Shown one piece after another: positions 7,044 to 14,897 of a stretch of 22,899 bases of DNA. The first letter of the stretch is position 1. Each line of letters starts with the position of its first letter. The notes beneath the pieces were generated by a model. It made no database searches and was not told the origin of the DNA. It saw nothing but the letters and a program-made list of their open reading frames with translations. Both the position numbers and the translations under genes were made by a program. The stretch comes from an uncultured Oscillospiraceae bacterium (GTDB lineage: Bacteria > Bacillota > Clostridia > Oscillospirales > Oscillospiraceae): contig CAJFPI010000027.1 of NCBI GenBank assembly GCA_904398675.1, positions 1 to 22,899 of the forward strand. The letters run 5' to 3'.

Positions 7044-7928
7044 TTAAAGGCGCATTTCCAGCCGCTGGGGCAGGTTCTCGATCTCTACTGATGTGGTTTC
7101 CGGCGTGTACTCCCCATCCAATGACCAGGCCAGCGGCTCCTCCGTGGTGACGGAGATGCGGGAGGCGTGGCGAAGGATCAGACCGTTGCCGGAGTAGTCC
7201 TGCAGCACCAGCGCCCGAAGCATGTCGTTGAGGGCGGTCACGCTCTTCGGCTCGGGGATCAGCAGCATTTCAAACTTCCCATCGTCCAGCACCACGTCCT
7301 CCGCCTTGAGTTTCATCAGTCCGCCGATGGAGGTGGCATTGGCCACGGCGCCAAAGAGGAATTTTCCCTCAAACACCTCACCGTCCGCTGTGATGGTGGC
7401 GGGATAGGAGCGGAGGGAGGAGAGATCCTTGACACCCTCTATAATATAGGCGAAGTGGCCCAGGTCGTTTTTGGCCGTCTGTGAGGCGGAGTAGGACGCC
7501 TTGGTAAAGGCGCCGAAGGAAGCCACATACATGAAGTGCTCCCCATTGAACCGACCCACATCCAGCCGCCGCCCCTGGCTGACCATGATGGCACAAGCGG
7601 CCTCCACCGGGTTGCTGCTCAAATGAAGGCTGGCGGCGAAATCGTTGGTGCTGCCGCCGGCGATATATCCCACCGGCGGGGGAGCGGGCAGCTGCAAAAG
7701 CCCGTTAACCGTCTGGTTAAGGGTGCCGTCCCCGCCGTAGCATACCACCAGGTCGAATTTGCCGCCCTCCTCCCTGGCGATGCGGGTGGCATCACCGTGG
7801 GATTTGGTCTGCTGCAGGGAGACCAGATAGCCCGCGTCGGAGAACACAGAAAGCACATCAAAAAAGAAGTCGTGGGACCGGCGCTTGCCGGCTTTTGCAT
7901 TGACGATAAACAGCAGGGTCTTGCTCAT
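7044..7928 (-). CDS. Diacylglycerol-kinase-type lipid kinase (DgkB/YegS/BmrU family)
   Basis: A 294-residue soluble lipid kinase that phosphorylates diacylglycerol or a related lipid with ATP at the inner membrane face. It has FIVNAKAGKR at the N-terminus, the nucleotide-binding GGDGTLN (65-71), GYIAGGSTNDFA (88-98, the second conserved motif, in the Ser-Thr form common in clostridia) and the C-terminal WSLDGEY near 273. The start at 7928 is chosen because the domain begins there and AGAGG lies about nine bases upstream; an upstream in-frame extension of 58 residues is of unlike composition and overlaps the intergenic region. It is a single-gene unit with a terminator at 6996-7025. In Gram-positives such kinases recycle diacylglycerol from lipoteichoic acid synthesis. 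Confidence 0.93.
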   Translation of the reverse strand: MSKTLLFIVNAKAGKRRSHDFFFDVLSVFSDAGYLVSLQQTKSHGDATRIAREEGGKFDLVVCYGGDGTLNQTVNGLLQLPAPPPVGYIAGGSTNDFAASLHLSSNPVEAACAIMVSQGRRLDVGRFNGEHFMYVASFGAFTKASYSASQTAKNDLGHFAYIIEGVKDLSSLRSYPATITADGEVFEGKFLFGAVANATSIGGLMKLKAEDVVLDDGKFEMLLIPEPKSVTALNDMLRALVLQDYSGNGLILRHASRISVTTEEPLAWSLDGEYTPETTSVEIENLPQRLEMRL

Positions 7929-8093
7929 GGAACCAACCTCTCTTCCTGTGCGGGGTGCGCGGGCGGCATGGCGCCGGGCGGATACGCAATGAAAGTGAAA
8001 CAAAAGGAGTATAACACAAGGAAAACCTGAATGCAATTCCTTTGCCGGGGATTTTGTCAAAAATACCAGCATTTTTTTGCGGAGGGAAAAAAA

Positions 8094-8142
8094 ACGGCTC
8101 AAAACAGGGGACGGCCCGGCTACTGGCAGCCGGGCCGTCCCC
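8094..8142 (-). terminator. Terminator of the M20/yfcC operon
   Basis: Bases 8107-8121 pair perfectly with 8128-8142 (15 bp, G/C-rich) around a six-base loop. On the minus strand TGTTTTGA and then a run of eight T follow. It lies 11 bases after the stop of the last M20 gene and ends the leftward operon. Confidence 0.88.
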
Positions 8143-8153
8143 CTGCGGAAGAA

Positions 8154-9281
8154 TCATGGGAGGGAAAGAATCGTTTGGAACATATCCACAGCGGTCTCCA
8201 GGATCTCATCGGGGAAATCGTAGGGATAGGTGTGGGTGGGGGGGCACTCCGGCCCGTCGCCGATGCGGAAGATACAGCCAGGGATGGCCCTGCTGATGTG
8301 GCCAAAGTCCTCCGAGCCCCGCCGGGGCTCTTCCAGGCTGCACAGCGTCAGCCCCAGAGACCTTGCTGCGGCGCGGACCTTTTCCACGCACCGGTCGGCG
8401 TTGCGGGTCTCGGGGAAGGGGTCGGCGTAGGTAATCTCCAGACGGAGCCCCTTCTCCTCACTGAGGTCCTCGGCCAGGGCGGTGATATTCCGGATCAGCC
8501 GGTTCATCTCCTCCTCATATTCTGCCCGGACGGTGAAGGAGAGCTCTCCATAGGCCGGGGCCACGCCGAAGGCCTTCTGCCCCACATTGATCTGGACAAT
8601 GGTGCACAGCACCAGCCCGTTGTACTGTTCCGGCGCGCTGAGCCGGGGCAGTTCACAGGCCAGCTGAGCGAGGGGGATGGCGGGGCTGATGCCGTTTTCC
8701 GGCATGCTGGCATGGGCTACGGCACCGGTCATGGCGATAGTCATGCCGACGGAGGCACATTGGGCGATACCGTTTCGGACGATGATGCTGTGCTTGGGCT
8801 GGGGGCCGGTGTGGTTGTGATAGGCGTAAAACTCGTCGATCCCCAGCCGGGAGAGTGTGTCCACCGTCTCCTGGGCGCCCTGGCCGGTCTCCTCGGCGTG
8901 CTGGAAGAGGAAGACCACGTTTTTGTCCGCCCCGTTCTGGTCCACCTCCAGGGCGAGGCCTGCCAGGGAGGCGGCGTGGCCGTCGTGGCCGCACTTGTGG
9001 GAGACGCCGGGGACAGCGGAGGCGTAGGGCAGGTCCGGACGGCACTCCTCGATGGGCAGCGCGTCGAAGTCCGCCCGGAACCCAATGGTGCCCCTGGGGC
9101 TCTCCGCCCGGTAGACGGCATAGAACCAGCGGCCGCAGTCCGCGACCTCCAGGCGGCTGGTATTTTCCCGCAGGAAGTTCATTAGATGGCTGCGGGTCCA
9201 CTCCTCCTCCATGGACAGCTCCGGATGGGCATGCAGCTCATGGCGCAGATTGGTGATTTTTTCAAGATTTTCCTGTTTCAT
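8154..9281 (-). CDS. M20-family metal-dependent amidohydrolase (tandem copy 1)
   Basis: A 375-residue cytoplasmic M20D-type hydrolase, expected to cleave an amide bond in an N-acyl amino acid or dipeptide-like substrate. All key positions are present: LHAHPELSMEE, FRADFDALPIEE, CGHDGH (97-102), the catalytic pair in QHAEET (Glu 130 and 131), His in AYHNH (155), the lid His in VAHASMP, GSEDFGH and a C-terminal metal-ligand His in THTYP. It is a close paralogue of the next gene: over the first 150 residues I count 17 differences (about 89% identity). The ATG at 9281 is chosen because the paralogue begins at the same point; an ATG at 9317, four bases after the upstream stop, is an alternative. 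It is last in the leftward operon, 40 bases behind its twin. Confidence 0.92.
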   Translation of the reverse strand: MKQENLEKITNLRHELHAHPELSMEEEWTRSHLMNFLRENTSRLEVADCGRWFYAVYRAESPRGTIGFRADFDALPIEECRPDLPYASAVPGVSHKCGHDGHAASLAGLALEVDQNGADKNVVFLFQHAEETGQGAQETVDTLSRLGIDEFYAYHNHTGPQPKHSIIVRNGIAQCASVGMTIAMTGAVAHASMPENGISPAIPLAQLACELPRLSAPEQYNGLVLCTIVQINVGQKAFGVAPAYGELSFTVRAEYEEEMNRLIRNITALAEDLSEEKGLRLEITYADPFPETRNADRCVEKVRAAARSLGLTLCSLEEPRRGSEDFGHISRAIPGCIFRIGDGPECPPTHTYPYDFPDEILETAVDMFQTILSLP

Positions 9282-9321
9282 GGTCGTCGGCCCTTTCCCG
9301 GCGGCAGATGCCGCCATCCGT

Positions 9322-10443
9322 TTACAGCTCGATCAGCTTTTTGTACACTTCCACGGCGGTCTCCAGGATGCCGTCAGGGAAGTCGAAGGTGCGCGTATGG
9401 GGGGCGGGTACCTCCGGGCCGCCGGCGATGCCGAAGTTGCAGCCGGGAATGGCCTTGATGATATAGCCGAAGTCCTCGGAGCCCCGGCGGACCTCCTCCA
9501 GCTCGCAGAGAGGAAGGTCCAGGGCCTTGGCTGCGGCGCGGACCTTGTCGGCGCACCAGTCGGTGTTGCGGGTCTCCGGGAAATAGTCCTGGAAGGAGAT
9601 CTCCACCTTCAGCCCGTTTTCCCGGGCGATCTGCTCCGCCAGGGAGCGGACGGATGCTGCCAGCTTGTCCAGCTCCTCCTCATACTCCGCCCGGAGGGTC
9701 ATGGAGATCTCACCATAGCCCGGGGCTACGCCGAAAGCCTTTTTGCCCACGTCGATCTGGACGATGGTGCACAGCACCAGCCCGGTGTACTGTTCCGGTG
9801 CGCTGAGCCGGGGCAGCTCGCAGGCCAGCCGGGCGATGGGGAGGGCGGGGCTGACGCCGGTCTCCGGCATGCTTGCGTGGGCCACAGTGCCGGTCATGGC
9901 GATGGTCATGCCGGTAGAGGCGCAGTGGGCGATGCCGTTGCGGACGATGACGGTGCCGGCTGCCTCGCCGCCGTAGTTGTGATAGGCATAAAATTCATCG
10001 ATGCCCAGCTGGGAGAGGGTGTCCACCGTCTCCATGGCGCCCTGGCCGGTCTCCTCGGCATGCTGGAAGAGAAAGATCACGTTTTTGTCCGCTCCGTTCT
10101 GGTCCACCTCCAGAGCAAGGCCCGCCAGGGAGGCGGCGTGGCCGTCGTGGCCGCACTTGTGGGATACGCCGGGGATGGTGGAGTTGTAGGGCAGGTCCGG
10201 GCGGTTGTCCTCGATGGGGAGGGCGTCAAAATCCGCCCGGAAAGCGATGGTGCCCCTGGGATTCTCCGCCCGGTAAACGGCGTAAAACCAGCGGCCGCAG
10301 TCCACGACCTCCAGGTGTGCGGTGTTCTCCCGCAGGAAGTCCATCAGGTGGTTGCGGGTCCACACCTCTTCCATGGACAGCTCCGGATGGGCATGCAGCT
10401 CATGGCGCAGATTGGTGATTTTCGCGAGATTTTCCTGTTTCAT
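9322..10443 (-). CDS. M20-family metal-dependent amidohydrolase (tandem copy 2)
   Basis: A 373-residue M20D-type hydrolase, twin of the gene at 8154-9281. Ligands and catalytic residues are intact: CGHDGH (97-102), Glu 130/131 in QHAEET, His 155, lid His 189 in VAHASMP, GSEDFGY and a C-terminal His in APHTRT. The twins diverge most around residues 156-165 (NYGGEAAGT here, NHTGPQPKHS there) and at the C-terminal loop, both near the active site, so they may differ in substrate. AAGGA lies about nine bases before the ATG. It follows the transporter gene after a 156-base gap holding a strong hairpin. Confidence 0.92.
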   Translation of the reverse strand: MKQENLAKITNLRHELHAHPELSMEEVWTRNHLMDFLRENTAHLEVVDCGRWFYAVYRAENPRGTIAFRADFDALPIEDNRPDLPYNSTIPGVSHKCGHDGHAASLAGLALEVDQNGADKNVIFLFQHAEETGQGAMETVDTLSQLGIDEFYAYHNYGGEAAGTVIVRNGIAHCASTGMTIAMTGTVAHASMPETGVSPALPIARLACELPRLSAPEQYTGLVLCTIVQIDVGKKAFGVAPGYGEISMTLRAEYEEELDKLAASVRSLAEQIARENGLKVEISFQDYFPETRNTDWCADKVRAAAKALDLPLCELEEVRRGSEDFGYIIKAIPGCNFGIAGGPEVPAPHTRTFDFPDGILETAVEVYKKLIEL

Positions 10444-10529
10444 AGCGACATCCTTCTTTATTTATAAATGTAGCGGCTTGGGGCGGGACGGGGAGGCCCG
10501 TCACCTCCGGCCGGGGAAATGCGCGACGG

Positions 10530-10567
10530 CGGACCCGCCCGGCGGCGCAGAGCCGCAGGCGGGTCCG
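10530..10567. repeat. Two-part hairpin between yfcC and the M20 twins
   Basis: An outer stem 10530-10539/10558-10567 (10 bp) carries an inner stem 10542-10546/10552-10556 (5 bp). No T-run follows on the minus strand, so it is more likely an mRNA stability or processing element separating transporter and hydrolase expression than a full terminator. Placement inside the operon is seen; the role is inferred. Confidence 0.6.
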
Positions 10568-10599
10568 GCAGGGATTCAGATGCAGCCGCGCCGGTGCGA

Positions 10600-12018
10600 T
10601 CAGAACGGCCCCAGGTTGATCATGTCGGCAATGACGATCAGCCCATAGCCGGCGGCGATCATGGCGGCAAAGACCTTCCAGGAGTATCTGAACCAGACGG
10701 CGTAATCCAGGTTGCACAGGGAGCAGCCAACGGCGCCGCCGCCGGGCCACAGGTTGTTGGTCAGGCCGTCGCCCAGCTGATAGGTGAGGATCATCACCTG
10801 CTGGTTGATGCCCAGCATCTGGCCGAGAGGGCTCATGATGGGGACCATGATGACAGCCTTGCCGGAGCCGGAGACCACCAGGAAGTTGAAGGCGGTGACG
10901 AACAGGTACAGGAGCAGCAGCGTGATGAGGGGGCTCTTGCCATCCAGGGCGGTACCCATGTAATAAACGATGGTATCCATCACCTTGCCCTGGGTCAGCA
11001 GGACCATGATGGAGCGGCCGAGGCCGATGACCAGCGCCGCGCCCAGCACAGTGGAGGCGCCCTTGACAAAGGTCTGGCTGTACTCCGTGGGGTTAATGCG
11101 GAAGATAATGGCCAGCACAATGCTGTAGATGATGTAAAGGGAGGCGATCTCTGCCAGGCCCCAGCCAAAATTCAGCGCGCCCACGGCCTGGGTGATCAGG
11201 ACGCAGAGGAAAAGGATCAGGCCGATTTTCCGCTTGGTGGTAAAGACCAGATCGTCGCTGTTCTCCACGTCGGACGTGGCCTTTTCTGCCAGCTGCTGCT
11301 TATACTCTTCGGCCACATAGCTCTTGCTGGGATCCTTTTTGATTTTTCCGGCATAGAGGAAGAGGGCCACAAGGCCGATGATGTACAGAACGGCAAAGAC
11401 GAAGGCGCGGTAGCCGATGCCGGAGAAGAGGGGCAGGCCCACCATTTCCTGAGAAATGCCTGTGGTGAACATGTTCAGCATGCCGCAGGCAAAGCCGGCG
11501 GTGCAGCCAAACATGATGGTGGCCGCACCCAGAACCCGGTCGTAGCCTAGGGACAGGATCATGCCGATGACGATGGGATAGAAGGGGTAGGACCCCTCAC
11601 CGGAACCCTTGATGTTCAAAACGGCAAAGAAGGTATAAAGAATGACGACAGTGATCATCTCCTTGCCCTTGGAGACGCTGATGAGCTTCTGGATGCCGGA
11701 GCTGAGGGAGCCGGTGCGGTTGAGGATGCCCAGGGCGCCGGAGCACAGCAGCAGGGAACCCATGATGGATGCGCCCTGAACAAAGCCGTTGTAGATGGAG
11801 CGGAAGAAGTCCAGGAACGAGACGGGGGTGTCCTTCTCCACAAACTGGAAGGTATCCGGGTCCACTACGCTGGTTCCGTCCTCAATCGTTACGCGCTGAA
11901 ATTCGCCGCTGGGGATGATGTAGGTGAGGAATGTGACGAAGATCATGAGGACAAACATGATCACGAACACATGGGGCATTTTAAACCCCTTCTTTTTGGC
12001 GATTGTTTTCTCTGGCAT
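10600..12018 (-). CDS. YfcC/DcuC-type (PF03606-like) membrane transporter
   Basis: A 472-residue integral membrane carrier of the YfcC family (ion-transporter superfamily, related to DcuC, and functionally analogous to AbgT). About 11 hydrophobic segments alternate with short loops; a charged cytoplasmic loop with KIKKDPSK and EEYKQQLAEKA lies near 230-265. Family hallmarks are KMPHVFVIMF then LTYIIPSGEF near the N-terminus, NIKGSGEGSYPFYPI, FLVVSGSGKAVIMVPIMSPL, and LGDGLTNNLWPGGGAVG near the C-terminus. Members move dicarboxylates, basic amino acids or peptides-like anions; the substrate is not readable here. The ATG at 12018 gives a family-typical N-terminus, though a GTG five codons earlier is possible and neither has a strong ribosome binding site. 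Lying between M20 genes, it probably imports their substrate. Confidence 0.88.
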   Translation of the reverse strand: MPEKTIAKKKGFKMPHVFVIMFVLMIFVTFLTYIIPSGEFQRVTIEDGTSVVDPDTFQFVEKDTPVSFLDFFRSIYNGFVQGASIMGSLLLCSGALGILNRTGSLSSGIQKLISVSKGKEMITVVILYTFFAVLNIKGSGEGSYPFYPIVIGMILSLGYDRVLGAATIMFGCTAGFACGMLNMFTTGISQEMVGLPLFSGIGYRAFVFAVLYIIGLVALFLYAGKIKKDPSKSYVAEEYKQQLAEKATSDVENSDDLVFTTKRKIGLILFLCVLITQAVGALNFGWGLAEIASLYIIYSIVLAIIFRINPTEYSQTFVKGASTVLGAALVIGLGRSIMVLLTQGKVMDTIVYYMGTALDGKSPLITLLLLYLFVTAFNFLVVSGSGKAVIMVPIMSPLGQMLGINQQVMILTYQLGDGLTNNLWPGGGAVGCSLCNLDYAVWFRYSWKVFAAMIAAGYGLIVIADMINLGPF

Positions 12019-12119
12019 GTTTCTTACCCGCACGGGGCAGTGCCGCCGCGCTCTCTCCTTTCCCTTTTAAAATATCCGGGGTTTCTCACACTCTCTGATC
12101 CGGCCGTGCCGTCTGCCAA

Positions 12120-13340
12120 TCAGCCGCCATGCTTTCGCAGCCACTCCATGGCGCAGCTGGCATACAGCGCGGCGCCCTTATAAAAGACGCTCTCATCCAG
12201 CGTCATACGGGGGTTGTGGTGGGGATAGGCATCGGGGCCTCCGGCGCCCAGCAGGAGGAAAACGCCGGGGACCTCTTCCGTTACATAGCCAAAGTCCTCT
12301 GTGCCTGCCATGGGCGGGGTCTCCAGCACATTCCCTTCGCCGGCAACCGCCTGAACGGCAGGCAGGATATCGCCGGTAACAGCTGCGTCCGTGTAGGTGC
12401 AGGGACAGCAGAAGGTGGTGATGTGACAGCTGCCGCGCCAGGCGGCGGTATAGTGCTCGACGATCTGCGGGATCCGCTCCAGAATATGGGCGCGCGCCTC
12501 TTTGTCATAGGTGCGCATGCCCAGTTTCAGCTCCGCGGTGTCGGGCAGCACGTTGCTGGCCGTGCCGGAGCGCATGATCCCGACAGACAGCGTGGCAGTG
12601 GCGCTGGGGGAGACCTCTCGGGTCATCAGCAGATTCAGCGCGGTGTAGATCTGGTTTGCGATCATCAGCGGGTCGATGCACAGCTGGGGCGTGGAGGTGT
12701 GGCCTCCCTTGCCCTGGATGCGGATGACAAAGGTGTCAAGGGAGGAGCTGGCCACACCCACAGAGTAGGTGACCTTTCCCAGCTCCGTGGTGGACATGAT
12801 GTGGATAGCCATGGCCGCGTCCACCTTGGGGTTTTCCAGCAGGCCGTCGTCCACCATGGTCTTGGAGCCGGCGCCCCGCTCCTCGCCGGGCTGGAACATG
12901 AGCTTTACCGTCCCCTTCAGCTCGCCCTCCCGCTCCTTCAGGAGCTTGGCCGCCCCCAGCAGCATGGCCGCGTGGGCGTCGTGGCCGCACATATGGCTGC
13001 ACTTGCGTGTGGATCGGAAGGGGAGATCATTGATCTCCTCAATAGGCAGCGCGTCGAAGTCTGCCCGAAGGAGAAAGCACGGGGCGCCGCTGCCGATGGT
13101 GGCTACAATGCCGGTGGAGCTGTGCATCCGCTCATAGCCCAGGTCCACATATTTCTGGGCCAGCTCATCCGGCATCACGCCGCAGTCGCGATAGGCAATG
13201 CCCATCTCATCCAGCCGTTTCTTGATGTACGCCGCCGACTCCGGAAGCTCCATGCCCACCTCGGGGATCTGGTGGAGATGCCGCCGGTCCGCAATGATCT
13301 GGGATTCCAGGGCTTTTGCCGCTTGTAAGATATCGTTCAC
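12120..13340 (-). CDS. M20-family amidohydrolase, canonical, GTG start
   Basis: A 406-residue M20D-type hydrolase of a different subgroup from the tandem twins. It is complete: HLHQIPEVGMELPE, LRADFDALPIEE, CSHMCGHDAH (Cys118, His120, Asp121, His123), the catalytic pair in QPGEERGAG (153-154), His180, the lid His in GKGGHTSTP, GTEDFGY and the metal-ligand HHNPRM. This resembles HipO/AmaA-like enzymes that hydrolyse N-acyl amino acids. The GTG at 13340 is chosen because AGGAGG lies seven bases upstream; an in-frame GTG nine codons earlier would cover that site. It is first in the leftward operon with yfcC and the M20 twins, with a 101-base gap before yfcC. Confidence 0.92.
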   Translation of the reverse strand: MNDILQAAKALESQIIADRRHLHQIPEVGMELPESAAYIKKRLDEMGIAYRDCGVMPDELAQKYVDLGYERMHSSTGIVATIGSGAPCFLLRADFDALPIEEINDLPFRSTRKCSHMCGHDAHAAMLLGAAKLLKEREGELKGTVKLMFQPGEERGAGSKTMVDDGLLENPKVDAAMAIHIMSTTELGKVTYSVGVASSSLDTFVIRIQGKGGHTSTPQLCIDPLMIANQIYTALNLLMTREVSPSATATLSVGIMRSGTASNVLPDTAELKLGMRTYDKEARAHILERIPQIVEHYTAAWRGSCHITTFCCPCTYTDAAVTGDILPAVQAVAGEGNVLETPPMAGTEDFGYVTEEVPGVFLLLGAGGPDAYPHHNPRMTLDESVFYKGAALYASCAMEWLRKHGG

Positions 13341-13412
13341 GTTGCACCCTCCTGTTTGTTCCGGCACCGGCCGGTGCTGTTCTGCGGAAAGGTATATTTA
13401 TGCTGAATAATT

Positions 13413-13441
13413 AGACTAATAATGCAAAAATGCGGTTGCAA
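13413..13441 (-). promoter_or_regulatory. Possible promoter of the M20/yfcC operon
   Basis: Reading leftward, TTGCAA (13441-13436), a 17-base spacer and a poor -10, TAGTCT (13418-13413). A small palindrome (ATTAG-A-CTAAT, 13410-13420) overlaps the -10. The -35 and its flank repeat those of the lysR promoter. The weak -10 would suit an activator-dependent promoter. Confidence 0.4.
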
Positions 13442-13496
13442 GGAAATCTAATCTCAGTATACTATCTATTCCAAAATTTTTCCACTATTGACTCTA

Positions 13497-13541
13497 CAAA
13501 AAATAATGGTGTCTTTTTGTAGAAACCTACAAAGAGACACC
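13497..13541 (-). terminator. Intrinsic terminator of the degenerate M20 gene
   Basis: Bases 13508-13522 pair with 13527-13541 (15 bp with one T-G position) around an AAAC loop. On the minus strand ATTATTTTTTG follows. It separates the degenerate M20 gene from the downstream M20/yfcC operon. Confidence 0.8.
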
Positions 13542-13583
13542 AAAGACAACTGGAAAATGATTGTTAATAATTATGCATTCTTT

Positions 13584-14741
13584 TCAGGGTTCAGGAGCCA
13601 GCCCCCAAATGCCGAACAGTGACGCCGCCAGCGCCTGGGCGCCGGTGACCATGACTGCCTCATCAAAAAGGCCGGGCGTGCCGGGGACGGAACCGCCCAG
13701 CAGGAGAAAGGCGGTGGGAAGGCACTGTGAGAGATAGGACAGGTCCTCCGATCCGATGGTGGGGCCCCTGCGGCGGAGGAACCGGTCCGGTCCCAGAAGT
13801 TCCGACAGGGCCGGCGCGATGGAGCGGGCCAACCCCTCGTCATTGATAAGGGCGGGGGTGGAGTTGAACTCCACGGCGGCCTCTCCGCGGTAGGCTGCGG
13901 CCACGCCGCCTGCAACCTCCCGGACCCGCTCCATAAGATAACTGCGGATCTCCGGGCAGAAACACCGCATGGTCCCCCATACCTGGGCGGTATCCGGGAT
14001 GTGGGTGGTCACGGTGCCGCCGCCGGCTTTGCCGATGGAGAGGACCACATGCTCCCGGGCGTCCACCTCCCGCTGGACCAGGGATCCCAGGATCAGCTGA
14101 ATATGGGCGGCCATTTCCAACGGGGTGACGCCGTCGTGGGGGGCATAGCCCCGGCTGCCCCGCCCGGTGAGGGAGATATAAAAAGCGTCCAGATAGGAGG
14201 TGACGATGCCGCTCTGGTACTGGATGCAGCCGGTGGGCGTGGCGGAGTTGAGATGAATGGCCAGCACAGCCCGGACACCAAGGGCATCCAGAATGCCGCG
14301 GCTGAGGATGAATTTGCACCCCATGGCGGTCTCTCCGGCAGGCTGAAAGAGGAAGATCACCTGGCCGGGGAGCGCACCGGCATGCGCCTGCAGCGCCCGG
14401 GCCAGCCCCAGGCTCATGGCCATGTGCAGGTCATGCCCGCTGCAGTGGCTGTTGCGGGTGGATGGACGGAAGGGGAGGCTGCCCTGCTCCTGGACGGGAA
14501 GAGCGTCCATCTCCGCGCGGATCATCACCGTGGGCGCAGCGCCCGGGCGGCCCACTGCGGCTGTCAGGATCTTGTCGTAGAAGAGAATGGGGTCCAGACC
14601 GATTTCCCGCAGGGCGTTTTCCACATAGGCGGAGGTGGCGGGAACATTCCACGCCAGCTCCGGGATCTGGTGCAGCGCGCGGCGGTGGGCGGTCATCTCA
14701 TCGCCCAATTCTGTCAGCTGCTGGAGGATATCGTGGTACAT
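13584..14741 (-). CDS. M20-family homologue with degenerate active site (probable pseudoenzyme)
   Basis: A 385-residue protein with the whole M20 fold: RRALHQIPELAWNVP, IRAEMDALPVQE, a GHDLH stretch, FLFQPAGET, AIHLNS (His163) and GSEDLSY. Key residues differ from the family. The metal-ligand Cys of CGHD is Ser101 (with a Cys one residue earlier). The catalytic Glu of the EE pair is Gly136, though the metal-ligand Glu137 stays. The lid His is Arg197 (GRGSRGYAP). The C-terminal HH/H ligand region reads VPGTPGLFDEA with no His. The frame is intact with a good ribosome binding site (AAAGGAG, seven bases before ATG 14741), so it is not a decayed gene. It is divergent from pucR and ends at its own terminator. 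A non-catalytic partner or ligand-binding role is inferred. Confidence 0.88.
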   Translation of the reverse strand: MYHDILQQLTELGDEMTAHRRALHQIPELAWNVPATSAYVENALREIGLDPILFYDKILTAAVGRPGAAPTVMIRAEMDALPVQEQGSLPFRPSTRNSHCSGHDLHMAMSLGLARALQAHAGALPGQVIFLFQPAGETAMGCKFILSRGILDALGVRAVLAIHLNSATPTGCIQYQSGIVTSYLDAFYISLTGRGSRGYAPHDGVTPLEMAAHIQLILGSLVQREVDAREHVVLSIGKAGGGTVTTHIPDTAQVWGTMRCFCPEIRSYLMERVREVAGGVAAAYRGEAAVEFNSTPALINDEGLARSIAPALSELLGPDRFLRRRGPTIGSEDLSYLSQCLPTAFLLLGGSVPGTPGLFDEAVMVTGAQALAASLFGIWGLAPEP

Positions 14742-14766
14742 AGGCGCTCCTTTCCGCCTGAATGGT

Positions 14767-14795
14767 TTGACAGGCGAGGGATCCTGTTCTATAAT
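14767..14795 (+). promoter_or_regulatory. Perfect-consensus promoter of the pucR gene
   Basis: TTGACA (14767-14772), a 17-base spacer and TATAAT (14790-14795). A leader of about 95 bases follows, with CAGGC/GCCTG repeats at 14826-14860 that can pair in two ways. The -35 lies 25 bases from the start codon of the divergent M20 gene, so PucR binding here could affect both directions. Confidence 0.88.
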
Positions 14796-14897
14796 CATAA
14801 ACATTGGAAAAAGGAACCATCCCGACAGGCGGAGTGCCTGCCGCAGCGCGCTGGTCAGGCGCAGGAGGGTCCGAATAACGGGTGGGGAGCGTGGGGC

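Noticed and set aside
9211..10467. A 418-codon open frame on the + strand, with a similar one at 8031-9185
   Set aside because: Both are antisense shadows of the two tandem M20 genes; their mutual similarity only reflects that duplication.
10519..11550. A 343-codon open frame on the + strand
   Set aside because: Antisense to the YfcC transporter; polar, repetitive composition typical of the complement of membrane-helix codons.
12129..13328. A 399-codon open frame on the + strand
   Set aside because: Antisense to a canonical M20 gene with all catalytic motifs; no domain on this strand.
14001..14897. A long in-frame N-terminal extension of the PucR protein
   Set aside because: It is antisense to the M20 gene and crosses the consensus promoter; the PucR domain starts at the ATG at 14898 with a ribosome binding site.
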